Source: Candidatus Kryptobacter tengchongensis (lineage in GTDB: Bacteria > Bacteroidota > Ignavibacteria > Kryptoniales > Kryptoniaceae). Taken from it: 64,000 nt of DNA. Shown here piece after piece: positions 20,555 to 30,200 of the stretch (its first letter is position 1; every line of letters starts with the position of its first letter). The stretch covers positions 1 through 64,000 of the forward strand of contig FAON01000001.1 of NCBI GenBank assembly GCA_001485605.1. The letters run 5' to 3'. The translations under genes were made by a program, and so were the position numbers. The notes beneath the pieces are model-generated. The model did no database searches, had not been told where the DNA came from, and was given only the letters and a program-made list of their open reading frames with translations.

Positions 20555-22798
20555 ATGGCAAAAGAAGGTCTCGTAATAGTTGAATCCCCAGCAAAAGCAA
20601 AAACAATAGGCAAGTATCTTGGGAGTGAATTTATAGTTGAGGCATCAATCGGGCATGTCAAAGACCTTCCAAAGAGACCAAGGGATAAGTCAAAACTTGG
20701 AATAGACATTGATAGGAATTATAAACCAAGATATGTTGTAATCCCTGGTAAAAAAGAAGTTCTTGAAAAGTTAAGAGAACTTGCAAGGAAGGTAAATAAG
20801 GTTTTCATAGCAACAGACCCTGATAGAGAGGGCGAGGCAATTGCATGGCACATAAAAACGGAAATTGAAAGTGTAAATTCAAACATAAAGCGTGTTCTTT
20901 TCACTGAGATAACTAGGAACGGAATTGAAAAAGGGATGCAAAATCCCCGTGATATTGATATGAACCTTGTTGATGCCCAGCAGGCAAGGCGTGTCCTTGA
21001 TAGAATTGTTGGGTATAGAATCAGCCCATTTTTGAAGAAGGTTGTGAATGAAAAAATTTCTCTCTCTGCTGGGAGAGTTCAATCGGTCGCACTTCGTTTG
21101 GTATGCGAGCGTGAAGAGGAGATAAAAAATTTCAAGCCAGAAGAATACTGGACAATTGAAGCGGAGTTTAAAACGCAGTCGGGGGAAATTTTAAAAGCCA
21201 AGTTATTCAAAATAAATGGCGAAGACCCAAAGATACCAAATAGAGAAACAGCTGAAAAAATTTTAGATGATTTGAAAGACAAAGTTTTTAGAATCTCAAA
21301 CATCCAAAAGAAAGAAATTTTAAAAAATCCAGCACCACCATTTATCACAAGCACTCTCCAACAGGAAGCAAGCAATAAACTTCGTTTTTCAGCAAAGAAA
21401 ACAATGATGTTAGCCCAGCAACTTTACGAAGGCGTTGAACTTGGAGATGAAGGAAGGGTTGGATTGATAACATATATGAGAACTGACTCAACGAGATTAA
21501 GTGATGAATCTGTAAACGCGGTAAGGGAATACATTTATAACAATTACGGCAAGGAATATCTACCTCAAACACCAAGGGTTTTCAAAAAATCAAAGACAAG
21601 TCAAGATGCACACGAAGCAATAAGACCAACATATATGAAGTATGAGCCGAAGTTTGTAAAGAAGTATCTTGATGAAGACCTTTTCGCTCTTTATGAACTC
21701 ATTTGGAATAGGTTCGTTGCTTGTCAGATGTCCTCAGCTGTGCTTGAGCAAACAGTCGTTGATATAACTGCGGATGGGTATCTTTTTAGGGCAACTGGAA
21801 CTATAGTTAAGTTTAATGGTTACATGCAAATTTACGAAGAAACAAAAACTGAGTCAGAGGATAAAGAAGAAAAGGAAGTCAAGATACCTGTTAAAATAAA
21901 CATTGATGAAATTTTAGCACTTACAAACCTTGTCCCCGAGCAACACTTTACAAAGCCACCAGCAAGATATACCGAAGCCTCGCTTGTAAAAGAGCTTGAA
22001 TCAAGAGGCATTGGAAGACCAAGCACTTATGCTACGATAATCAGCACAATTCTTGAGCGTGGATATGTTGAACTTCAAGATAGAAAATTGATTCCTACGG
22101 ATCTTGGTTTTGCCGTGAATAAAATTCTCATCTCAAACTTTCCCGATGTTGTTGATTATAAATTTACAGCGAGGATGGAAGATGACCTTGATGAGATAGC
22201 CTCTGGAAAGAAAAAATATACCGATGTTGTTGATTCGTTTTTTAAACCGTTTGATAGATATCTCAAAGAACTTGAGAATAAAAAAGATGAAATAAGAGAA
22301 CAAGTCCAAGAAAAAACAGATATAGCGTGTTATAAATGCGGTTCAAAAATGGTTGTTAAAATTGATAAATATGGAAAATATCTTGCCTGTTCTAATTTGG
22401 AATGCAATTATACAATGGCTTTTCCAACGGATGGAGAGCTTGGGCAAGTAAGAGTCTGTCCAGAATGCGGTGGCAGGTTAGTTTTGAGACATGGCAGATT
22501 TGGAAAATTTTACGGATGTGAAAATTATCCATCGTGCAAATATACTGAATCAATAACAACAGGCATAAAATGTCCCGAGTGCGGGAAAGGGGAACTTGTT
22601 GAGCGGAAAAGCAAAAGAAAACGAACTTTTTATGGATGTTCAAATTACCCAGATTGTGGTTTCATTCTATGGGATAAACCCATTGAAAAACCATGCCCTG
22701 AATGCGGTTATCCACTTATAGTTAAACCTAAGCGTAAAACCTCAACCTCTTACAAATGCCCCAAATGCCATGCGGAGATAATGGAACATAGCGTTTGA
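20555..22798 (+). CDS. topA: DNA topoisomerase I
   Basis: The 747-residue type IA topoisomerase relaxes negative supercoils. The TOPRIM domain starts LVIVESPAKAKTIGKYLG and includes FIATDPDREGEAIAWH. The DNA-linking tyrosine is Y307 in ITYMRTDSTR. Four C-terminal zinc-ribbon modules follow from residue 590: CYKCG...CSNLEC, CPECGG...CENYPSC, CPECGKG...CSNYPDC and a last CPECG...CPKC. Length and order are normal for bacterial TopA. It is not reverse gyrase, since no helicase domain is fused. A lipoprotein gene converges on it six bases downstream. Confidence 0.96.
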   Translation: MAKEGLVIVESPAKAKTIGKYLGSEFIVEASIGHVKDLPKRPRDKSKLGIDIDRNYKPRYVVIPGKKEVLEKLRELARKVNKVFIATDPDREGEAIAWHIKTEIESVNSNIKRVLFTEITRNGIEKGMQNPRDIDMNLVDAQQARRVLDRIVGYRISPFLKKVVNEKISLSAGRVQSVALRLVCEREEEIKNFKPEEYWTIEAEFKTQSGEILKAKLFKINGEDPKIPNRETAEKILDDLKDKVFRISNIQKKEILKNPAPPFITSTLQQEASNKLRFSAKKTMMLAQQLYEGVELGDEGRVGLITYMRTDSTRLSDESVNAVREYIYNNYGKEYLPQTPRVFKKSKTSQDAHEAIRPTYMKYEPKFVKKYLDEDLFALYELIWNRFVACQMSSAVLEQTVVDITADGYLFRATGTIVKFNGYMQIYEETKTESEDKEEKEVKIPVKINIDEILALTNLVPEQHFTKPPARYTEASLVKELESRGIGRPSTYATIISTILERGYVELQDRKLIPTDLGFAVNKILISNFPDVVDYKFTARMEDDLDEIASGKKKYTDVVDSFFKPFDRYLKELENKKDEIREQVQEKTDIACYKCGSKMVVKIDKYGKYLACSNLECNYTMAFPTDGELGQVRVCPECGGRLVLRHGRFGKFYGCENYPSCKYTESITTGIKCPECGKGELVERKSKRKRTFYGCSNYPDCGFILWDKPIEKPCPECGYPLIVKPKRKTSTSYKCPKCHAEIMEHSV

Positions 22799-22804
22799 AT
22801 TGTT

Positions 22805-23413
22805 TCAGGGTTCGTAAATAAATTTAGATTGATTTGTCATCGGCATTGGGAATATTTTCAATGGCACAGGTGGGGAAGCACCCCTTGTGAGGAATACATA
22901 ATATGTCTGGAACGAACCCTTTATATAAATTGTCTTCGTTTTTACTTCCCAGGTCTGTGGGTCAATTTCCTTGGGTCTAAGTTCAAAATTTCCAGCTATG
23001 GTGTGAAGTGTTAAGTTGTGTAAAGTGAGATTTAAAATCCCTGTTCCAATTGGGCTCGCTGGATTCCCAAGCGAATCAACCGTTGCAGTTGAGTAAGTAT
23101 TTGTTGAATCAATGTAAATAGCCACCATTTCAATCGGTGTTCTGGTGGCATCATATGTTTTAGGAACTTGTATATCGCTTGAGAATTTAAATCCAATTGC
23201 TATAAGATTTTGAAGTGTTCCACTGGCGTATTTTACTCCGATCAAACTCATAACCCCAGCTGAATCGTCATACACAGCAATAACTGAATCCATTTTAAAG
23301 GATTTACTGTCAACAGTGATTTGAATATACGGCAAAATTTGGTTCTGTTCTTCTTTTTTGCAAGAGTAGATGAAAAGCAGGGCAAAAATCAGAAAAATTA
23401 ATTTTGATCTCAT
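22805..23413 (-). CDS. Hypothetical lipoprotein (DUF-like, unrecognised)
   Basis: The 202-residue product starts MRSKLIFLIFALLFIYSCKK, a signal peptide with a lipobox cysteine at residue 18, so it is probably anchored to a membrane. The rest looks beta-rich and resembles many small Bacteroidota surface lipoproteins, but no family is assigned. Its ATG overlaps the last four bases of the upstream minus-strand gene, so the two are translationally coupled. Confidence 0.75.
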   Translation of the reverse strand: MRSKLIFLIFALLFIYSCKKEEQNQILPYIQITVDSKSFKMDSVIAVYDDSAGVMSLIGVKYASGTLQNLIAIGFKFSSDIQVPKTYDATRTPIEMVAIYIDSTNTYSTATVDSLGNPASPIGTGILNLTLHNLTLHTIAGNFELRPKEIDPQTWEVKTKTIYIKGSFQTYYVFLTRGASPPVPLKIFPMPMTNQSKFIYEP

Positions 23414-24378
23414 AATCTCTCCAATCTTTCTTTTGCTTTTTTAGCGACGGGACTTCTGGGATATTCTTTCAGAACGCGATTCATATATTCTTTTGCTTCT
23501 TTAATTTTCCCAAGCGCTGCGTAACATCTTCCAAGCATATATAAAGCATCAGGGGTTTTGGTTGATTTTGTCTGTGCGACATAGTTGAAATATTCAATTG
23601 CCTTCTCGTATTGTTTTAAGGCGAAGTAGCTTTCACCTGCCCAGTAGACAGCGTTTATTTTCAAGTTTGTTTCAACACTACTTCTCATCAAAGTATCAAA
23701 GTAAGAGATAGCCATTTTATATTTGCGATTTTTGAAAGCATTAAGTCCCAAATTGTAATAATTTCTAAATTGCTTTTCCGTCATTTCAATTTTTGGCGTT
23801 TCAGCAGTTATGCCAGGATAAGCAAGTTTAGCTTCACCGGCAACAGTTGCAGGTTTGGTTTCAGCAGGTTGTGTTGTTAATTTTGTTTCAAGTTCAGCAA
23901 GTTTCGCTTGCAAGTCCCTTATCTGTCTTTTATATTCTGTAATTTCGCTGTCTCGCTTTACAATCTCAGCTCTAAGTTCAAGTTCAGTTGCCCCGGGCTT
24001 TGGTTGTGATTCATACTCTGAGAGCTTTAAAGAAAGTTCGCGTGTTTTTTGTTTCTCCGCTTCAAGTTGAGCTCCGAGGTCGGAAAGTTTTGCAGTCAAC
24101 TGAGCGTTGTTTTCTTGAAGTGATTGTATTTTTTTCTCCAGTTCAGATTTTTCTCTTTGTAGCTGTGAGTTTTGGGTTTCTAATTTTGATATTTGTTCTT
24201 TGAGTGTTTTGTTTTCCTCAGATAGGGTAAGCATTTGCGTTGTATCAATTTCTGCCGTTGTTTCCCCAATTATGTTTCCGTATATATCTTCTTGTTCAGC
24301 TGTGGACGCGCATCCCTGAATTAAAGTTAAAAACAATAATCCAGCTGTAATAGTTAAAATAAAACCCACTATTTTCAT
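23410..24378 (-). CDS. Coiled-coil/TPR lipoprotein, CpoB (YbgF)-like
   Basis: The 322-residue product has a lipoprotein signal (LIQGC, cysteine at residue 23), a long coiled coil rich in Glu/Lys/Gln at about residues 50-185, and tetratricopeptide repeats at about 205-320 (YYNLGLNAFKNRKYKMAISYF, AVYWAGESYFALKQYEKAIEYF, ALYMLGRCYAALGKIKEAKEYM). This coiled-coil plus TPR order is that of CpoB/YbgF, a Tol-Pal-associated coordinator of outer-membrane constriction. No tol or pal gene is adjacent, and lipidation is unlike the E. coli protein, so orthology is uncertain. Confidence 0.8.
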   Translation of the reverse strand: MKIVGFILTITAGLLFLTLIQGCASTAEQEDIYGNIIGETTAEIDTTQMLTLSEENKTLKEQISKLETQNSQLQREKSELEKKIQSLQENNAQLTAKLSDLGAQLEAEKQKTRELSLKLSEYESQPKPGATELELRAEIVKRDSEITEYKRQIRDLQAKLAELETKLTTQPAETKPATVAGEAKLAYPGITAETPKIEMTEKQFRNYYNLGLNAFKNRKYKMAISYFDTLMRSSVETNLKINAVYWAGESYFALKQYEKAIEYFNYVAQTKSTKTPDALYMLGRCYAALGKIKEAKEYMNRVLKEYPRSPVAKKAKERLERL

Positions 24379-24506
24379 GGCTTAACCTTCCTTTTGTTTA
24401 ACTTTGCTTGATTTAAAATAAAAAAGTATTGGGTAAAAGTCAAGCGATGAGGCGATCCTGGCAATCTTGATTTTATTTGCAAAATTTTATAAATTTATAA
24501 TCGCCT

Positions 24507-24590
24507 GGAGGGTTAGCCTAATTGGTAAGGCGGCGGTCTTGAAAACCGCTGGGCTTCGCGCCCTTGGGGGTTCGAGTCCCTCACCCTCCG
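24507..24590 (+). tRNA. tRNA-Ser (UGA)
   Basis: Acceptor GGAGGGT pairs with ACCCTCC, anticodon stem GCGGT/ACCGC encloses CTTGAAA giving UGA, the long variable arm is GGGC-TTCGC-GCCC, and the discriminator is G. TATAAT at 24496-24501 ends five bases before the gene, so transcription may start at or very near the mature 5' end. Confidence 0.96.
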
Positions 24591-24707
24591 CACTTTGTAA
24601 TTTTTCCACACCGGTTTGAAAAAATGTAAAATTTAACCCGCTGACTTATTTAATTTCCCCGCTTTTTTCAGATTTTTTGAAAGGAATAAAATTTGATGTG
24701 TTTTTAA

Positions 24708-24723
24708 TGTGAGCTGTGTCACA
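24708..24723. promoter_or_regulatory. CRP-type palindrome
   Basis: TGTGA-GCTGTG-TCACA is a perfect match to the CRP-family operator TGTGA-N6-TCACA. It lies between tRNA-Ser and the secreted dockerin-like gene, centred about 126 bases before that gene's likely transcription start. The rest of the 320-bp gap holds the promoter and hairpin listed next, and nothing else recognisable. Confidence 0.55.
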
Positions 24724-24806
24724 CTGTTTCTTGAAGCACCTTTGCAATTTTGTTTAAAGACAAAAATTGAACATTCATTAGAAGGTTTTAACCTATGATT
24801 AAAAGC

Positions 24807-24835
24807 TTGACAAAGGCGATTAGTTTTGTTATATT
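24807..24835 (+). promoter_or_regulatory. Sigma-70-type promoter of the dockerin-like secreted protein gene
   Basis: TTGACA at 24807-24812, a 17-base spacer, then TATATT at 24830-24835 gives a near-consensus promoter, the strongest seen in the window. The predicted transcript has a 5' leader of about 70 bases. Confidence 0.82.
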
Positions 24836-24853
24836 TACCTCAAGATAACAAAA

Positions 24854-24868
24854 GCCACTCGTTGTGGC
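24854..24868 (+). promoter_or_regulatory. 5' leader hairpin
   Basis: GCCAC-TCGTT-GTGGC folds into a compact hairpin about 12 bases after the predicted transcription start. A 5'-terminal hairpin often stabilises mRNA; that role is inferred. Confidence 0.45.
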
Positions 24869-24910
24869 AGAAATTACAAACTAAATAAAAAGTAATTTTT
24901 GGAGGTAGCC

Positions 24911-26584
24911 ATGAAAAAATTGTTGTTGATTTTGGTTTTCATCTCTATACTTGTGTCTTTTTCAATAGGGCAGGTAACGATAGGATGGCACCAATCAAAT
25001 ATTGAAATTGATGCTGGAGTTTCAGGTCAGCAAATTTTTGTTATGCTACAAAATAGTTATTCCAATCAGGGTGTCTGGAGCTTCAAAATTGATATTACTT
25101 CAACAAGTATAACTTTGAATACGAGCAATGTTAGTTTATATCCTGGCTTGTCCTCAAATTTTCTAATAACTAAGTCAAACATAACAAATGGTGTTAGTGT
25201 TGTTGTTTATGGAAAAACGAAGAGTCGTATGTTTCAGCCTGGTTTTAACTCAAGCGTGCTTGTGGTTACATTACCTTCTTTGTCAGCCGGTTCGTATTCT
25301 GTTACTTTGAGTGGTGCATCTGCAGTCATTAGAAATTATCCAGGTGGTGGTGGCACGCCTCAAATGGTTACCCCAACTTTAAGTCCGGCTACGATAAATA
25401 TTACAGCTTCCACTTTTACACCTCCTACTTCTTCGCCAACATTTACGCCAACTGGTTATACCAATAGTCGCAAATATGGTGATGTAAATTGGGATAATAA
25501 TGTAAATATTGTAGATGTAACCGCACTTGCTGATGTCGTGGTTGGAAATTACGGTGCTGTAATAGTAAATGATCCTGAAGTTAATTTTAGAGATGCGAAT
25601 AGCGATGGAACAAATGATAGATATTTTTATGAGACAACCAATGGTGAAAGTCCGCTCCAATATGACAATGCGAATCCTGATAATGCAGACAGGATAGCTT
25701 CTGATGTTAATGGTGGGGGCGGAACTCTTGATCTTATGGACCTCGCAACATTGGAAGATGCGGTGGTAAGTGGTGTATGGCCAGGTTATGCGATAGCTGC
25801 GATTGCTGGTTCGCCTGTGTTTAAAGTTAATGATAAAGGTTTAGGTTCTGGTGCAATTCTTGCAAAGTTTGGAGGAGGTGGGAAAAAGGTAAATGCAAAC
25901 GGACTTTTAAAATTTGAGCTGTTCAGTCCTGGGACGAAGACAAGTAAGATAAGGGTTAAACTTGAAAATAACGAGCCTTTGTTAAGAGGATTGCAAATAG
26001 AATTTATATCTTCTGTTTTACCTGGCAAGATTGATGTTTGGAAGATGCCCGATGCAAGTGGGTTAAATGTTGATTGGAGGAGGAATGAATTTAATAAAAT
26101 TGTAATTGTCGTCTATGCCGATGGTGGTAAATATATCAAAACAGGTGAAAGCGTTTTGCTTACGATAGTGCTTCCTAATGTCACTGCTGAACAACTTTTG
26201 AATGCTGAACCTCAAATTATAGCAAGTGTTGGAAATACAGGTGCAGATTTGTTATATAATGCTTATCAATTTGGAGGAGAGGTGCCACTTGATTATATGC
26301 TTTACCAAAACTATCCAAATCCGTTTAACCCGGGCACCGAGATAAGGTTTGATATACCTGAGTATTCAAGTGTTAAGATAATCGTTTGGAATGTTCTTGG
26401 TCAGAAGGTTAAAACACTTGTTGAGGCAAATCTTGATCCTGGAAGAAAGAGTGTTAAGTGGGATGGAAGAGATGAGCAGGGTAATCCTGTTGGTTCAGGT
26501 GTTTACTTCTATACGATGTATGCAAAGTCGCTTGAGGATGGAAGAGAATTCACGATGACAAGAAAAGCAATATTGATGAAGTAG
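24911..26584 (+). CDS. Secreted protein with cohesin/dockerin-like modules and type IX-like C-terminal sorting domain
   Basis: This 557-residue protein has a signal peptide (1-20, ending SIGQ), a cohesin-like beta domain (about 21-165), a Pro/Thr-rich linker (CDS residues about 160-182), and dockerin-type calcium loops (GDVNWDNNVNIVDVTALAD, and later SDVNGGGGTLDLMDLATLED). It ends in a domain beginning LYQNYPNPFNPGTEIRF and closing ARKAILM-type, as in FCB sorting domains. It is therefore expected outside the cell or on its surface; binding partners are unknown. ATG 24911 is used, with GGAGGT four bases upstream. The strong promoter and leader hairpin suggest high expression, as for a major surface protein. 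Confidence 0.85.
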   Translation: MKKLLLILVFISILVSFSIGQVTIGWHQSNIEIDAGVSGQQIFVMLQNSYSNQGVWSFKIDITSTSITLNTSNVSLYPGLSSNFLITKSNITNGVSVVVYGKTKSRMFQPGFNSSVLVVTLPSLSAGSYSVTLSGASAVIRNYPGGGGTPQMVTPTLSPATINITASTFTPPTSSPTFTPTGYTNSRKYGDVNWDNNVNIVDVTALADVVVGNYGAVIVNDPEVNFRDANSDGTNDRYFYETTNGESPLQYDNANPDNADRIASDVNGGGGTLDLMDLATLEDAVVSGVWPGYAIAAIAGSPVFKVNDKGLGSGAILAKFGGGGKKVNANGLLKFELFSPGTKTSKIRVKLENNEPLLRGLQIEFISSVLPGKIDVWKMPDASGLNVDWRRNEFNKIVIVVYADGGKYIKTGESVLLTIVLPNVTAEQLLNAEPQIIASVGNTGADLLYNAYQFGGEVPLDYMLYQNYPNPFNPGTEIRFDIPEYSSVKIIVWNVLGQKVKTLVEANLDPGRKSVKWDGRDEQGNPVGSGVYFYTMYAKSLEDGREFTMTRKAILMK

Positions 26585-26625
26585 GGATTATTTCTGGATT
26601 TTCTCTCTTTATTTAGTTTTTTATC

Positions 26626-26653
26626 AACCCCTCCCTATAGGGAGGGGTTTTTT
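26626..26653 (+). terminator. Intrinsic terminator after the secreted dockerin-like gene
   Basis: AACCCCTCCC and GGGAGGGGTT form a 10-bp stem around TATA and are followed by a T-run. It ends the gene 42 bp upstream. The remaining gap to secG shows nothing else. Confidence 0.93.
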
Positions 26654-26828
26654 ATTTTTGAAAGTCTGATTATTTTGGTTTTGAGTAATTTTCTTTTTAA
26701 ATTTAACAAGAACAAAGTTGCTTCTTAATTCCTTTTTGAATAAGGAACACAAGAGAAGCAAGTTGATTAAGGAGTTTAAACTTGATTTTTAAATGTATGA
26801 AAAACAAAATTTCGGAGACGATTTAAAA

Positions 26829-27185
26829 ATGTATGGTGTTCTTGTTGCGATTGAGATAATAATTGCTATTTTTCTTGTTATCGCAGTTTTGCTTCAAGCT
26901 GGAAGAGGTGGTGGTCTTGCTGGAGCGTTTGGCGGAGCAGGTTTTGGGACAGTTTTTGGGATCAGAAGAACTGCAGACTTTCTTAGCAAAGCAACGATTA
27001 CACTTGGTGCAATTTTTCTTTTGCTTGCAATTATAATTAATCTTTTCTTTCTACCAGGGAAGACACCCGAGAGTGTTCGTGAAAGCATAATTCAACAAAG
27101 GGCAAAATCGGTTCCACCAATTACTGTTCCTGCACCTCAGCCTGGTCAATCTCAACCTGCTGCAACCCCGCAGGAACAGAAATAG
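26829..27185 (+). CDS. secG: Preprotein translocase subunit SecG
   Basis: The 118-residue protein has two transmembrane helices (about 2-22 and 52-75) around a glycine-rich cytoplasmic loop (LLQAGRGGGLAGAFGGAG), the SecG hallmark, and a Pro/Gln-rich tail. The start is taken at ATG 26829 (MYGVLVAIEI), which matches family N-termini; an ATG at 26793 in the same frame would add 12 polar residues and has its AAGGAG too far away. It supports SecYEG activity together with secE of the ribosomal block. Confidence 0.9.
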   Translation: MYGVLVAIEIIIAIFLVIAVLLQAGRGGGLAGAFGGAGFGTVFGIRRTADFLSKATITLGAIFLLLAIIINLFFLPGKTPESVRESIIQQRAKSVPPITVPAPQPGQSQPAATPQEQK

Positions 27186-27251
27186 TTGATTTATTTCGGG
27201 TGAAAATAGTGAATTTTTGGCAAAGATGTATTTCGTAACGGATTTTACGAT

Positions 27252-30200
27252 GTGAAACAAAAAATTTATTTTTTATGCAAAGTTATGTTTTTGATGTTAA
27301 TAAGCGAAGTACTTGAATTTTTTTATGTTCTTTTGCCTGTCCTCTCGCTTACCGCTTTAGCTTATAGATTTACATTTGAAACAGGGAAAAGAACGGGGTC
27401 TTCACTTCTGTTTTTCTCCGCCGTTTTTTATTTGATAGCTGTTTATGAGTCTTTTTACATAACAGCAAGATTTGGGCTTATAACAAGCGCTGAACTTGTT
27501 TTAATACATATACTTTACATCATTGGCGGATTTCTTCTTATCTTTGGGGTATTTTCTCTTTATAATTTCTTTATAAGATTGACAGGGATTGGTGATTTAA
27601 GCTCTTCTTTAAAAAAGATTTTGATACCTGGGGGCGCTTTTGTTGTTTTGTTGTTTCCGTATTTTTGGGTGCAATCTTATGAAAAAATGCTTCATCTTCT
27701 CACCGATATTTTTTATGTCTTGATTCAATTACAATTTTTTATTGCTTATTTTACCCTTGGCGATATAATGTTAACAAATAAAGATGTGTGTAAAAAAGCA
27801 CCTCGCAGGAGCAAGTGGATTAAATTATTCTCTCTTTATTTCTTAGTTGAACCAGTTTTATGGCTCTGGTTTTTGAAACTTAGTTTTTCAGGGTTGGCAC
27901 TTAGCAGAGTTTTCCTTGCGATAGAGGTTGCTGGCACATTTGTTTCTGGATTTTTAACTTTTAACATACTTCACATTTTGATTTCTCATTCGCCGTTGTT
28001 GCTTGAGGAGTATAAGTCAAGGTATATCGCCATTGTAAAATCTAGCATTATGAGACGACTTGCGGTGATAGCAATTGTTGCGGGTTTTGCAGTTGTTTTG
28101 TCGGGGACGCTTGCAACGGGATTATTTTTTGATATGCAGGAACAAATTTTTATAAGCCGTATTTCAAAAGATGCTGAAATTATGAGGGTTTTCTCAAGAG
28201 AAAGTGAGAGGGAAATTGAAAGTTTATCCTTAAAAATTCAACTTTTGATTAAAAATGGGTTAGAATCTGAAAAAGTCAAAGACACTATAAGGAGCTTGAG
28301 GGAAAGATATGGGGAAATTGTTTCAAATGTGTTTTTCTTTGATGAGAAGGGAAAAGTTTATTATTCACATCCTGAGATTCTTAATTTCACTATACCTGAG
28401 AGGTTTTTGAAGGATAAGTTTATAACAACGCCAGTCGTTAAAAATGGAAGTAGTTTTTCTACATTTGTTCTTTATCCATATTTTAGCCAAGGTGGGAAGT
28501 TTTTGGGTGGGATTGGGGTTGAGTTCAATTTTGAAAATTTGCGCAATAATTTAAAAAAACTTGTAGAGCCACATTCAAGAGTTTTATTTGTTGATGCTAA
28601 CTTGGGGATTGTTATAGCTGGTGAGTCAAATGCTCTTGGTGTTAATTTCATTGAGTTTTTAAATTCGCGAATTGATTCGCCATTGAACTTTAAGGGTTTG
28701 GTGAAGGACGATACTTTGATTTATGAAAGGGTTTATAAAAATTCAAGGAGGACAATCCTCGGTGTCGCGATGGTTTCTGTTAATTTTAATTCGCATAAAA
28801 TTTATATGGTTGATTATCACTTTCTTGAGGACTTTGGAATCTTTGAAGTAGTTCCAAGGGCTACTCTTTTCTGGATGATTTTAAGTTCACTTGGGATTTT
28901 GGTAAGTGTTGTTGTGATTTTATTTTTGAATTTTAAATTTTCGGAGCATCTTGAATATGAAATTGAAAAGCGAACAATTGAACTTGTGAGGTCCGAGGAA
29001 AAATACAGGTCAATTGTTGAAAACCCATTTTTTGGTGCGTATTTGATGGATGCTTCTGGGTTTAAATATGTGAACGATAAATTCTGTGAGATTTTTGGAT
29101 ATAGTAAGGATGAAATTTTGAATTTGAAAGATTATTCTTTGTTAATTCATCCAGATGATAGGGAAAGGTTAAATAAGCAATTAAGAAAGAGATTAAAAGG
29201 TGAGCTGGAGATAAACAAGTGGAGTGCGAGAGGTTTAAGGAAAGATGGAAGTGTTATCTTTATTGAGGGTTACACAAAGCGGGTTGAGTATGAAGGGAAA
29301 CCAGCAGCGCAGGGGATGATAATTGATGTAACGGAGGAAGTTAAAAGGAGAGAAGCACTTCAGCAAACGCAAAAACTTGAAGCACTTGGAACACTTGCGA
29401 GTGGAATTGCCCACGATTTTAATAATATTTTACAAATTATAATTGGTGCAGCTCAACTGCTTGGGATGAAACTTAAAAATTCAGAATATATGAGATGGGT
29501 TGACACTATTAACACAACTGCATTACGCGGGGCGGAACTTGCGAAACGATTATTGACATTCTCCCGAAAGAAACCAACTGGAGAAATGAAGCCAATAAAC
29601 TTGCATCAAATGATTGAGGAATCAGTTAAAGTGTTCAGAGAGACTTTCCCAAGAAACATTGAGATTGAGGCGTATCTTGAGGCAGAAGATTATATGATAC
29701 TTGGGGAGGAAGCGCAAGTTCAACAAGTTATTTTCAATCTTGCCGTGAATGCGAGGGATGCTATGCCGGATGGGGGGAAATTAATTTTCAGAACAGAAAA
29801 TCGTTTTGGGAATGGTTTTGAGGCAGATCCAAATGTTGAGTATGTTGTAATGCATGTGATTGATACAGGTATTGGAATGAGCGAGGAAGTAAAAAGAAGG
29901 ATATTTGAGCCATTTTTTACAACAAAGCCAGCGGGTAAAGGGACAGGGCTTGGGCTTTCAACAGTTTATGGAATTGTGAAATCATATAACGGGTTTATTA
30001 AAGTTTACAGCGAGGTTGGAAAGGGAACGAAATTCTCAATTTATATCCCTGCCCATAGGGAAGTTCAAAAAGAAAGTAAAGAGGTTAAGGTGAAAGTGGG
30101 AAGAACGGGTACTTTGCTTTTGATTGACGATGAGGAAGAAATACGAATTGCTGGCAAAGAATTACTTGAAGCCGAGGGGTTTAGGGTTTATGTAGCAGGC

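Noticed and set aside
20555-22798. Reverse gyrase, given the thermophile hypothesis
   Set aside because: Only the topoisomerase I domains and zinc ribbons are present; there is no N-terminal helicase.
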